Below, piece after piece: positions 24,487 to 34,840 of a stretch of 64,000 nt of DNA. How positions within the stretch are numbered: the first letter of the stretch is position 1; each line of letters begins with the position of its first letter. Source of the DNA: Amoebophrya sp. A120 (taxonomy: Eukaryota > Sar > Dinophyceae > Syndiniales > Amoebophryaceae). A program made the translations under genes and the position numbers. The notes below the pieces were generated by a model, which was given only the letters and a program-made list of their open reading frames with translations, made no database searches and was not told the DNA's origin. The DNA lies in assembly GCA_905178155.1 (NCBI GenBank), contig CAJINV010000003.1:10345489-10409488 (forward strand), read 5' to 3'.

Positions 24487-26235
24487 CTGGCGGCGCACAA
24501 CCGCCCACGAGTTGAGCGCCCCCAGACATGCAAATGCTTGCTGTAGCTACGCAGTGCAATACCAAATCGGACGAAAATCAACGGCAGTCGTGGGGAGGTG
24601 TTGGTGTTCGCGAGGCACTACGTCCGACGCGCCTCCGAGCCGTGAGGGCACTCGGAAGGGTAGGAGAGAGGGACCGAAAGTGCACCTACTCCGGGTGCGG
24701 GAGATCCTGGCGAGACAGATCCCACATACAATGCACTGAGACCCATCCGTCCCCTTGTACGTGCGATGTTTGTGCACAGTGGTCGGCATCACCTGTGGCT
24801 TCGATAATAATAATACAACGACCAAAATAGCATTACCATTACAAATCCCACAATCTAACTGTAAAACGTATGCGAGGACAACTTGTAAAGCTAAAAAAAG
24901 ATATTAACGGGGCCTGTTCTTGCAGCGCCTGCGTTAGCGTTCCGTCCCTTCTCTATTAGTGGACAAAGTGCGCGGTACTCTTCGTTGCTGGGTCGAAGTA
25001 CAGAGCGAGCTTCGTAGCAAACTCCTATGCTAAGTGAAGTCGTGACCTTGACCCGCACAATAGTGGCAGAGCAAAACTCTCTGATTTTCGATAGGTAGGC
25101 TACGCAATACAAATTTTCTTCGTCGAGCCACGTGCTAACTCTAAAGCACACGACGCCAAAATTAATTCAAAACCAATTCAAACCGATTCCAAAGTGTAGC
25201 ACTTTCGGTGTTTCGGAAACGTCGGAGCGGCCAGAAAGTCGCTTCCTTCGTTGTCTCAAATCGGCTAACGTTGAGCGAAAAGCGAAGCGCCCCTCGCCGC
25301 CGTCGGCGTTGTCTTGATCTATGTTTCAGAATGTATCTGCTATCGCGCAGGCCCCATACCATTGTGTGGGGTAGTGACCCGTCCGGCGCATGGCTTCTGT
25401 TTGTGGCGATGGCCTAGCCATCTCGTCTGAACCAAGCGCCGTCGTCTCGCTGAGGCCGCCGCTTGGCGTTGGGTATGGGTTGTCTTCTATAAAGACGAGG
25501 AGGACGAGCGGCAGCCTTCGCGCAAAAAAGCAAAGGGCTACTCGGCATTACCTAGCGCTACAGCTTCGTTGGCTGGCGCACGGTAGCAGGGGGATGAAAG
25601 CGACCGTGCCTGTTCTTGTGCTGAGTGAGTCGCGCCTGTATGTCGGTAGTTGGGCCGATCCTTCTAGCAGCACGAGCAGAGCCCTAAAAAGAGCAAAGGC
25701 GACGCAGGGCTGCAGAGCGTAAGAGCCGGGCCGTGTTTGGTGCGCTTCAAGGGTAGGACGTAGCGCCAGCGCGTGTGACTTGGAAACGCCGGGGCAGTGT
25801 TTTCCCCTTTTGGTTGGCCCAGGGGTTGCTTTTTGAAGCTGTGTGCTGACCACACGACAGCGCCCGGTGGAGTGGCGCCAAGATTGGCGGCGTCCCCAGG
25901 GTGGGCCCTTGCGATGGAGGAGCAACAGTCTTGGCAGGTCCTTCCAGTCCCCTTTAGGGTGCGGGATTGCCTGCTCAAGTGTGGACTCCTCGCGTAGTGT
26001 GGCCCACCTTTACAGAGCTGCCTGTGGTTTCGCTTATTCCGGCAGCTCGGGCAACGGAAGTGCATTCCGGACGGAGCTGCCCCGGGGCCGGGCAAGTGGT
26101 GCGCTTTTTTGTTGCCAATGGGTGATGTTGCGGCTTGGCTTGCCCAGGTACCGCGCCCACTCATAGATGCCCACCCAGTTATCATTTTCCGTATTTTCCG
26201 GAGAGCAGAAATTCGAACTCCGATTTTCTGCTTCC

Positions 26236-26465
26236 GGGGCTCATTTCAAAACCAAGTTCAAAATCCGGTCAAAACCAAATTTCTAATATGGGGAACAAAA
26301 GGTTTTGAACGGATTTTGAACGGAAATTGAGCGGAGATTGAAGTTTCGTTTTGAAATTGGTGGGGAATTTGAATTACGTTTTGAAATTGGCCGAAATTTG
26401 AGTCACGTTTTGAAATTGGCCTGGGGGGTGAGTTTCGTTTTGAAGTTGTCCCCCCCCTTGAAGAA
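26236..26465. repeat. Degenerate TTGAAATTGG-type repeats
   Basis: Words such as CGTTTTGAAATTGG and ATTTGAGTCACGTTTTGAA recur every 30-40 bases. Similar GAATTCAAAC and ATTTCAAAC words appear at 25150-25200 and 30590-30850, so the motif is a dispersed low-complexity feature of the AT/GC boundaries. Confidence 0.6.
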
Positions 26466-26803
26466 TGTGAATGTCGCTCCGAAATGTCAACCGGGGGCGC
26501 AGCCACGCTTCGAGCCTAGGGCCTCGGCCGCTCGATCGCCATTTTGCCCGGAAAATGCCGCCAAGCAGCCCCCGCAAAAGCGGCGGCAATGGCATTCTAG
26601 GGGCGCGGAAGAGCCCGAGTTTGAGTTGATTCATTCTGAGACTCAAACCCGAGCGTGATTCTCAGACTCGAGCTTGGTTGTCAGACTCGAGGTTGATCCT
26701 CAAAGTCAAACTCAAGCTGGCACTTGCATTCTTTTAGGCCAAGGTAGTTAATATCTATACACGTATAAGACTACTCATATTTATTATAATTATTTATTTT
26801 TAG

Positions 26804-26920
26804 TGCCTTCGCCCACACAGGTTCAAAATCGACAAAAGCAAAGACGTTGTTCATTCTGTCTGATCGTAGGAGATCGAGGCACTGTTCGAGGTGGCACTGT
26901 TGATTCGTATTGAAACAAAG
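26804..26920. repeat. Dispersed repeat, copy 2
   Basis: This is the second copy of the repeat at 13873-13990, with CAGGTTCAAAATCGACAAAA, TCTGTCTGATCGTA and TGTTCGAGGTGGCA in the same order and spacing. Confidence 0.65.
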
Positions 26921-27772
26921 TTTCCATCGAAGTGCATGAAGTTGAAGTCCCTAGCTATATGGTGTGGATGCGCATCAGTCTCAATTTGAATTTTTCGTTT
27001 GCTCGTCGGAATGAAAGAGATAGATGGAAATGCGCAACAAGATTGACGAAAACGATCCCGGACATCAACGCATGATACATTTTCTCGAACGACTACGACT
27101 CAACGCCCTACATGGTTTCGCGATGTTTTGCTACGATAATTTTTTCCGAGTCGTGCTAGTACTACTACTGCATTCCCAGAGAGGTACCCCGGGGCACAGT
27201 CAGTGTTGGAAAAGCAAGCGAAATATTATTTCGCTTTATCAAATTGGTATTGGAACGTGAATAATGGCGAAATGAAACACGATAAACTTAAACATAAAAA
27301 TGATGGACACAGCGACGCAAATAGAGTTCAGATTGATAGTATTATTTCTAGAGCCTGAGAGGTACAACTACACAACATTCATATTGTTCAGATACAGATG
27401 ATTATTGAGACGGAGATCAGCGCGCACTGCGACAATGATTGACTAGCTTCTCGTACACGCTGAACCTACTGTAGTACCCGTTGTCGCTGTTTATTCTTGG
27501 CTTGGTCTACTTCTCCTCCGCAGCAAATCAGAATCAGTTTCAGTTAGACTCTACAGGATAGCGTAGCAGTAGCTGGAGTGGCTGCAGAAATTGCATTCTA
27601 TCAAAGGAAAAGGAGTGGAAGAGGAAGTGCCGGATCCGGTCGATTTAGGAACAACGTCACACGCGTCAGACCAGTCCTTGGTCTCGTCCCGGCCGGTCCT
27701 TGCGCTCGTCCCGATCCCGAACATATTGTGAGGGGCGCCACAAAGTCGGAAAACGCGGACGCGTAGAAGACG

Positions 27773-28591
27773 ATGGAATTGTTCGACGACGCACCATCGG
27801 CCCCGGCGGCGCCAGGTCCTAATTTTGATTTTTTATTTCCTAGAGATAGTAGTGAAGGTGAAGGTGAACAACACGACCAAAAAGCGGCGAGCCGGTTGCT
27901 GTGTGCTGCTTTCAGGGAAGAGCATGAGGACCAGCTTTCGGCGTTTCAGGGATCAGGGCCACCGCTGTTGCAGTTTCAAGAAGAGTCTTCCTCTTCAGCA
28001 ATCCACGGAGTTCTGGTTACGAATGAAGCAACGTCGCGCACAGGAGGACGAGGAAGTACAGCAGGAGGTGGAGATAATCAATATGCATTTCTTCTTGGCG
28101 CTGCGACGAACGCGAATGGGAATGCGCACTCAGCAGGTAGAAGTACAACAACTGGAGGAACTGCCGCAGGCGCTCTTGATATGCTTGTGGCGAGATCCAG
28201 CTCCTCCATTCCTGTTGGAACTACTGGAGCGATGAATTCGGTCGCACAAGTCGTGAGCACCTGTCCAAACAGTCCTGCAATTAGCACTGTTCCCTGCTCT
28301 CTGGCGGGCGCGGGTCCACGCGCTGCTTCTACCTATATTCTCACTTGTGCGGCTCTGGCGGATCCCCGCTCGGCTTCGACGTCGATTGCCACCGCTGCTA
28401 CCCAAGCTGAAGCACATCATGATCTACAAATCATCGCACCAACTGGAGCAGTGGGAGTGGCCAATTCGCCGCGCCATCTGCACCTGTTTCCTGACTCGGA
28501 AAACTCCTCGGAGGGGGGTGATTTTGACGCCGACTTTCCTTCATCGCGGACGGGAAGCTTATGGAAGCATCAGAAAGTGGAAGATCAATAA
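27773..28591 (+). CDS. Hypothetical low-complexity protein (272 aa frame)
   Basis: An ATG at 27773 opens a 272-codon frame ending in TAA. The N-terminus (MELFDDAPSAPAAPGPNFDF) is acidic and proline-rich. The middle is rich in Ser, Thr, Gly and Ala with no hydrophobic segment. The C-terminal part has PDSENSSEGGDFDADFP. I do not recognise a family. It could be a complete gene or the first exon of the multi-exon gene that follows; the tail after about 28555 may already be intron. Confidence 0.5.
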   Translation: MELFDDAPSAPAAPGPNFDFLFPRDSSEGEGEQHDQKAASRLLCAAFREEHEDQLSAFQGSGPPLLQFQEESSSSAIHGVLVTNEATSRTGGRGSTAGGGDNQYAFLLGAATNANGNAHSAGRSTTTGGTAAGALDMLVARSSSSIPVGTTGAMNSVAQVVSTCPNSPAISTVPCSLAGAGPRAASTYILTCAALADPRSASTSIATAATQAEAHHDLQIIAPTGAVGVANSPRHLHLFPDSENSSEGGDFDADFPSSRTGSLWKHQKVEDQ

Positions 28592-28712
28592 GAAAAAATT
28601 TGAATGACATTGATTATAATGATTCCTTATGATGCATCACTCGAAGCCGGCTAACTATAATAGCAGCTTCGTCAAGCCAGACATTTTTAGGCACAAAAAA
28701 AACATTTTTCTC

Positions 28713-28969
28713 TCAGACAATTTCGTCGCCGGGCAGCAGTCTTGCATGCTGCTCAATAGCGAGACAGGTGTGTGAAGTTCTCCCGTGACGCTCTACTCTA
28801 ACAAAGATGCATTTCGTCTTCGATAAAATGTGTCTCCTTAGCAAGAGCAACGCAAGATCTTCGGCTTCATTTTTTGCGTCCCGTGCAAGTGCAGCTTTGT
28901 TTTTTTGCCCCCGTGAAAAACAAAAACCATTTCCACATTCTTGACGACTTCCCCTCCTGGCGCTTCCAT
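28713..28969 (-). CDS. Possible small minus-strand gene with apparent frameshift
   Basis: On the minus strand an ATG at 28969 starts MEAPGGEVVKNVEMVFVFHG. After the GGGGGC and AAAAAAA runs (about 28905), protein-like sequence continues in another frame (ARDAKNEAEDLALLLLRRH, then IEQHARLLPGDEIV) to a TGA at 28713-28715. A single-base indel in a homopolymer would make one reading frame of about 85 codons. I do not recognise the family. The plus strand is probably intronic here. It could be chance. Confidence 0.3.
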
Positions 28970-28974
28970 AAAAC

Positions 28975-31900
28975 ACTTTGAGCAGTCGTGAACCAACGCT
29001 AAGCACCCAGGTTGATGAAGATCGGATTTCGATTCGGACCCAGGAGCTGAACCCGCTAGCATCGGTGGAGGACGTCGAAGAGGTCACAATATCAATAAAG
29101 CCTGGGGGCAGCGCTGCCGAAACTGCAACTCCGAACGACTGCGCGAATCTTATCAGGTTCTCAAGCGTTACGGTAAGTCACATTGGTTGCTGTTACATGG
29201 CAACACATATGATACCAACATTCTTAAGTGCTATTATTGGCTCATATAGCAAAAGTGTAAGGGGTAGGGGGAGCGTGCGCGTCTTGGGTGATCAAATTTG
29301 ACAATTGGGATGCTACTTTAGTTCGCGGAAGGCCTGTCATGCGAACAAGTAGATTAATATTTACAACATATACATTGCTTGACTTCCGGGTTTATCCTGT
29401 GCAAAAGTATCGTACTCGTATAGATCCGCTACTGGCATGCCAATAACCTCTCACCCCCGACCTCCCACCAACTTCCCATCAACTTCTGCCCAACCTTTCC
29501 ACCAACTTCCCAGCTGTTGAGAAGTTGGCGTGGACCCTTTGCCGCGGTTGTTGGGAAGCTTGATGCGGAGTTGAAATCCACAGCAAGCTGCCCACAAGCT
29601 TCCGGCTAGAACGTCTCAAAAGGAATATCGCGGGCCTCGATTCGTGGCCGCGTGCGCAGTCACGAATCAGCGAGCTCCCGCGATGATCCTACTGCGGCTG
29701 CTAAGCCTGTGGCAGATAGCTTGGAAATCTCTTGCAGCTGGAGACTTGCGAGGTCCTGCACAAAAGACGCACACCTACGCCGAACACCCCGACGCATTTC
29801 GCGGCAAGCTTTGAGCTTTTGGAGGCGTCATGCAATATTGGAATTGCGCGGCGCCTCCAAATTAACGCCGGGCCGTCCGTTACCAAAAACGCCCCCAAAA
29901 CAAATATAAACCGAATGCAAAACGCCAGCGCTTTTGACTTCTTGGGCCGCTTAGAATCTTTGTCGCAAGAACCAACGTGGCGGGCAATAGCACGGCTTCC
30001 GTGCCCACTTCATGGCGGGGCTCGGGTGCGCCAGTGTGGTGGGTCGCGTGTCTGAGGGGCGCAAGACAACTCGGCTGCAGTTTCATTGTCGCCGGCCAGT
30101 TAGATATGACGCGGACCCTAGCAAAGTGGTACGGTGGACGGAACAAGAGGCGGGCGGCTTCAAAGGGTCGAACGAGCCCGTTGCGCTCGCTTTGGACGCA
30201 CTGTGTGGACGCTGCCCGATGTGCCGCCCTGCGCCGTCGGCCAGACGCTCCAGTGGAGCCGTCAGAGATGCGACGCCTGCGGCGCCACCTGGGGCGCGGG
30301 CTGATGACAGGAGGAAAATGCGCGCGCGCAGTATTATTGCCCGAGCTACTCCCGGCGCGGTTTCTTTATAAGCCGGCGGAAAATAGCGCCCCGCGATTCG
30401 ACGCGGTGTGATGCTCTGTGGTCCGGGTTGCAGAGAGCCGGCCCGTTCGTGGGCCGGCCCTCGGAGCAGAGCAAGCGCTTTCCTGTTCCTTCTCAGGACA
30501 GGGCAGCTGGGTCCAGCTCTTCACCGGAGGTGCAACGCAAGGCCGACGCGTTGACCTGCGGCATGAGGCGGCCCCCGCATTCAGTTTCAGACTGAGCCCG
30601 CGAATTCAAAGCGAGTCCGCGAATTCAAACGGAGTCCGCGAATTCAAACTGAATTCGAGGGCGCCTCTTCAATTTCAAACCAAGTCCGTTGCTTCGTGGA
30701 GCGGCCGCACCAATTTCGAACGGAATCCGAATTCCATCCGAACCCCATCCGATTTCCATCCGAATCCCATTTCCCTAATAAGCAATTGGACTCGGATGAA
30801 AAAAGGATGGAACTCGGATTCCGTTTGAAATTGGGCGGATCAATTTGGGGCCCAATGCGAGACCTTCTTCTGCGTTAGGGCAGAGTCGCTGGGCTAGGTT
30901 GTAGATTTTTGGCGCGCGCTGCCGCGCGCGCCACAGTCTGGGTGTTTTTCAATGCCCTTTCCTTTCACTCTGTGTTGCCCCGTGGTTGGTGTGGCGAGTT
31001 GTGTGCTCTTGGGGTTGTGTTGCAGCCTCTGAGCAGCAGGGCCGGCTGTCGCAGGTGACGCCGAGTCTTGTCATGCAGCCCTTCTGCTTTGGTTGAATCT
31101 GCGTCACCTGCGCTTCTGCCTCTTGACCGCTTCACCCATAAAGGCGCTGCTCATGGACAATTGCCGGTGGGGAGCCGGCTTCTCGCATGGAGCGCTTCTG
31201 CTCAGATTGCCAGGCTGGGCCGTGAAGCACGTGGGTGCTGCAACTGTACTGAGGCCAGAGCTGGGGCTTCCTTCGTTCGTTCGAAAGCTTTTGGCGCATG
31301 CGGATTACCAACCCGAGCCAGCTCTTTCGTGGTGGTGTTGCATCCTGAGCAGGTTTGTTCCATGTTCTATCTTCCCTTTCCGCCTATACCGCAAATCCTT
31401 GCCGCGCTGTGCGTCCTTGCTCACTCCGTACAGAGTGTCGCGCGCCTGACAGATTAATCTTCCTGCCGTGCCTGTGGTGGCATCCGGGGCCATGAGCCCA
31501 GTGCGCGACTGCGAGGGTTCTCTGCGCTTCTGGGTGAGGGTCTCGACCTACATGCCATGCCCGAAGCGTCTCAGCATGCTTCCCCAATTCTCTTTGTTTG
31601 AAAGCTGCTGCGTTTTGAATTGCGTGCGAGTTCGGTTTGAAATCGAATCACACGACGGCACGCCCAGAGCTAACCTCCAAAAGCCCAAAGCTTGCCGCAA
31701 AATGCGCCGGGATGTTCGTCGCGAAGTGCGTAGAGAAGCCGCTGGGCAGTGAGTTGGTAAGCTAGGCAATAAATAGCGTAGGGCGCGCGCAGAGTTGCGG
31801 CGTTTTTGTAACAGAAACAAAACGCAGCGAGTTACTAAGTGGCGCCATTCAGTTGATTGCTATAATTCGCTACGAACTGACGCGGGAAAGTGGCCCGAGT

Positions 31901-34728
31901 TCAAAGCTTGCGCGCCGAAGCGGCGCGCAGCTCCACATCGCCGAGGGCCGCTATCCTCCGCTTCCGTCTTTGATGGCTGCACGCAGGACAGATCGTGCGC
32001 GCAGACATCGCGGCGGAGTGACGCGGCGCGTCGCTTGATCGAGGCGAGAACGACGGCAGCACCTCGCGCCACTTCTCACCGACTTTCTTCCGTACCATCT
32101 TCGCGACCAACTTCGCGGCCGATTTTTCCCCAGCTTTTCCGTCAGTTTATGCCGGGGGATTGTAGCGGATTTATACGAGTGCGATACTTTTGCACAGGAT
32201 AGGGCTCGGGTACGGCATACCTCCGGCGGCAGGTGCCCTCGACAGATGACCTCGGCGCGTGACCTCGGCCGGTGGCCTGGTCAGGTTGCCCGTTCATGTC
32301 GCTGCCTGCTGACGTGACATGCAAACTTGTGCGACACTACAGAAAACGAAAAAGCTAAAAGCGCAAAACAAAGAAACTGCGACGCAGAAAATGAAAAAGA
32401 TAAAAACGCAAAGGCACAAACTGCCCCGACACAGAAAGAAGTGCTTGCGTTGCAGTGTAAAAAAAAGCAGCAAAGTGCTTATCTCTGCAATGCACGCCCA
32501 GGGGGCGGCTGCTTGATTCGCCTGCGGAATCGGGAACGCGTTGCGCTTCAGTATTATAGGACTCCTCTGCAGCACCAGCAGCCGGGCAGAGACGCTCCCC
32601 CCCTTTGCTTCGATTTCTGTTTTGTGTTGCAAATTGCAGGGCACCTAGTTCGTGATCCTTTCGCCCATAGCGCTCCGCGCACTATTAAGCCACTAGCACT
32701 ATGCGCGCGCCTCGTGTGCGGCGAGGGGCGGACGCTGTCCGCCCCGATGCCGAACACCCTGCCCCCACTAGCGTTTCGCGCACTAAGGCACTCGGCGCGC
32801 GCCTGGTGTGGGGCGCAGGGCGGACGCGTCCGCCCCGATGCCGAACAGCCTTCCCCCAGCCACAACTAGCGTTTCGCGCGCTATCAATCTAAGCCACTAG
32901 GCGCGCGCGTGGTGTGAGGCGAGGGGCGGACGCTGTCCGCCCCGATGCCGAACACCCTTCCCCCGCTAGAGTTTCGCGCACTAAGCCACTACGCGCGCGC
33001 CTGGTGTGGTGCGAGGGGCGGGCAACCCGATGCCGAACACCCTGCCCCCAGTAGCGTTTCGCGCACTAAGCCACTATGCGCGCGCCTGGTGCGTGTGAGG
33101 CGAGGGGCGGACGCTGTCCGCCCCGATGCGGAACACCCTTCCCCCACTAGCGCGACTAGGGACGGGCACAAAGCCCCAGCGTGGGTCTTGTTTTACATGT
33201 TTAGTGTGATAGAGATACTGATTGACTCTGCGTGACACGTCATATAACAGCAACGGCAACCAATCCAACCGCAACGTTGAGGATGCCATAGATCATGTTC
33301 GCTCTTCTTCTTGTGCGGACAAGCACAAGCAGCTGGCCTCGTCAGAGCCGCTGGGCTGCGACATGAGGTCGATTCGCTTGCTATGCATTGCATATTACTA
33401 ATAGATCTAGGTCTGAGACCTTGTTGCGAGCTCGAATTTATTTTTGTGACTGATAGCATGAGCATTACAAGTTTAGCATTTGCCTCGACGCCTAAGTCCA
33501 ACTAAGTACTGCCAAGCATGAGCATTACAAGTTTCATCTCAAGTAGTGCTTGCTTGCACGTTGTACTCAGTTCGCAAGAGCATGAGAAAAGAAATCGCGC
33601 TTCGTCTGCTGTTACCAGCGATACCGAGGAATGCCAGACGAGTCAGATAAGTCGCACGTTTTCAGACCCGGGCACTCATGTTTGTAGTTGATACATACGT
33701 TCCCAGGACCACATTCTTCATCTCGGGGCCACCTGCTCCACCACCCCGGGAGGGATCGGCTCTGAGCAGTTGCGCGATTTTTTGTCTGGCACGCCGTCGC
33801 CAAATTTTTCAGATCGGGAGCGCGAGACGCTCTCACCGGATTGCGGCTTCCCGCGTAGCATGGAGAAAAAGCTCGGCAAGGAATGTGAGGACAAGATGTA
33901 GGAAAGAGGGACCAAACTGCACTAGCAGGTATCGTAGCGGTGCACGGGCGGGAGTCCGTCTCATGATTCGGCGCGCGTGCAGTTTGTTTGCTTTCCCGGG
34001 ACCTGTGCAGAACATGAGCAAGCAGAGTTTCTTGTGGTTATGTGATTCATTGCCCTGATGAAAGAATCTTTCACCCGGGCAATAAAGCACATACTAACTC
34101 ATGATACCGCTTTAGTAAAGCAGAAATCTAGTTGTAGAAGAAGATGATGAAGATCTAGGACTAGTACTTAGTCGATTGTGTGATCAAAATTTCGGCACTA
34201 TCTGAGTCGTCATCAAAATTTTGTTCGCCTAGAATGATATTGATAGTCACCATAGAGAACATGATCGTAACGTGTGCCGCTTTGTCCTTTGCCCAATTTC
34301 CTACGTTGTCCTTCTCCATACTAGCAAAGAAACGGCCCTGGAAATCGTGGTGGAGTCGTGTGTATCAGGTGCAATTTATCATGTCTGGGTCTCGACGTTC
34401 TGGGCGAAGAACGCACCGATGCATCCATCTCGGGTGTAGCCCATCCAAGTCAACATCTGGAATGCGTGCTCTGCTGGCATCGCAAGTTTTGTGAGGACTT
34501 GTATACGCCGAGCCAGGGTAGAAGTGTGAAATTGACCACAGAAGACTTTTTATTTTTTGCGTCCCCTGACGCTGCGCGAAGGGTATGTACCACAAGTGGT
34601 TTGCATTGCAGTTCCTGACCGCCCATAGGCCTTATGATTTGCGATGTATACTGTCCGTTCTCCGGCGTCGTGAAAGCCGCCGCGGCAGGGGCTTTGCCGA
34701 GAAAATACACCAAAACAAGCCAAGGAAA
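28975..34728 (+). CDS. Unrecognised multi-exon gene (exon fragments)
   Basis: Three stretches look like exons of one gene. The first (about 28975-29172) reads STQVDEDRISIRTQELN and EDVEEVTISIKPGG and ends at a GTAAGT donor. The second starts after a CAG acceptor at 33707 in matching phase with DHILHLGATCSTTPGG and continues through SPNFSDRERETLSPDCG. The third (about 34385-34578) reads HLECVLCWHRKFCEDLYTP and TTEDFLFFASPDAARR, ending at a GTATGT donor. A possible last exon from 34613 reads FLTAHRPYDLRCILSVLRRR to a TAG at 34726. The joins between the second and third are unresolved. The first intron would be 4.5 kb and contains the 2.8 kb element and the 95-bp tandem array. No family recognised. 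Confidence 0.4.
29393..32201. mobile_element. 2.8 kb TAT...ATA element with 40-bp TIRs
   Basis: The left end (29393-29432, starting TATCCTGTGCAAAAGTATCG) and the right end (32162-32201, ending CGATACTTTTGCACAGGATA) are reverse complements over 40 bases with two mismatches. These are family A termini. The flanks are GGGTT and GGGCT, four of five identical. The interior is GC-rich. A second inverted pair lies inside at about 29785-29832 and 31666-31715 (core GCGGCAAGCTTTGAGCTTTT). No transposase-like ORF is visible. It lies in a presumed intron. Confidence 0.9.
32690..33160. repeat. Five tandem copies of a ~95-bp GC-rich unit
   Basis: Each unit contains TAAGCCACTA, GCGCGCGCCTGGTGTG, GGGGCGGACGCTGTCCGCCC (a hairpin), GATGCCGAACACCCT and AGCGTTTCGCGCACT in that order. 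Copies vary by small indels; the fourth lacks half of the hairpin. The open frames on both strands follow from the repeat. Confidence 0.9.
33170..33706. other. Intron-like AT-rich stretch
   Basis: No coding signal is apparent. An 18-bp direct repeat, CATGAGCATTACAAGTTT, occurs at about 33457 and 33516. A polypyrimidine-poor CCCAG acceptor at 33706 precedes the next candidate exon. Confidence 0.4.
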
Positions 34729-34840
34729 CACTAGCAAGCCCGCGGCGTTTCAGCACCGGCCGGAGCTGGTGCGGACCGGGGAAACTGATGATCTGTCAAA
34801 CAACGATCCAAATGCTTACTCGTATAAAAAGTCGCAAGAA

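Larger units (their letters stand above)
21550..27772. other. GC-rich repeats and gap; no plus-strand gene recognised
   Basis: About 22270-22740 and 23120-23600 appear to be diverged copies of one another (shared AACTCCCC, GTTGAGAC and GGCGGC words in the same order), with a faint third fragment near 19410-19500. A 100-base assembly gap is at 24387-24486. Open frames crossing the gap are artefacts. About 24750-25400 and 26990-27770 are AT-richer and could hold exons of the glycosyltransferase or of the next gene, but none is recognisable. Confidence 0.4.

Noticed and set aside
23862-24739. Long frames across the first gap
   Set aside because: They depend on 100 N and GC-rich sequence.
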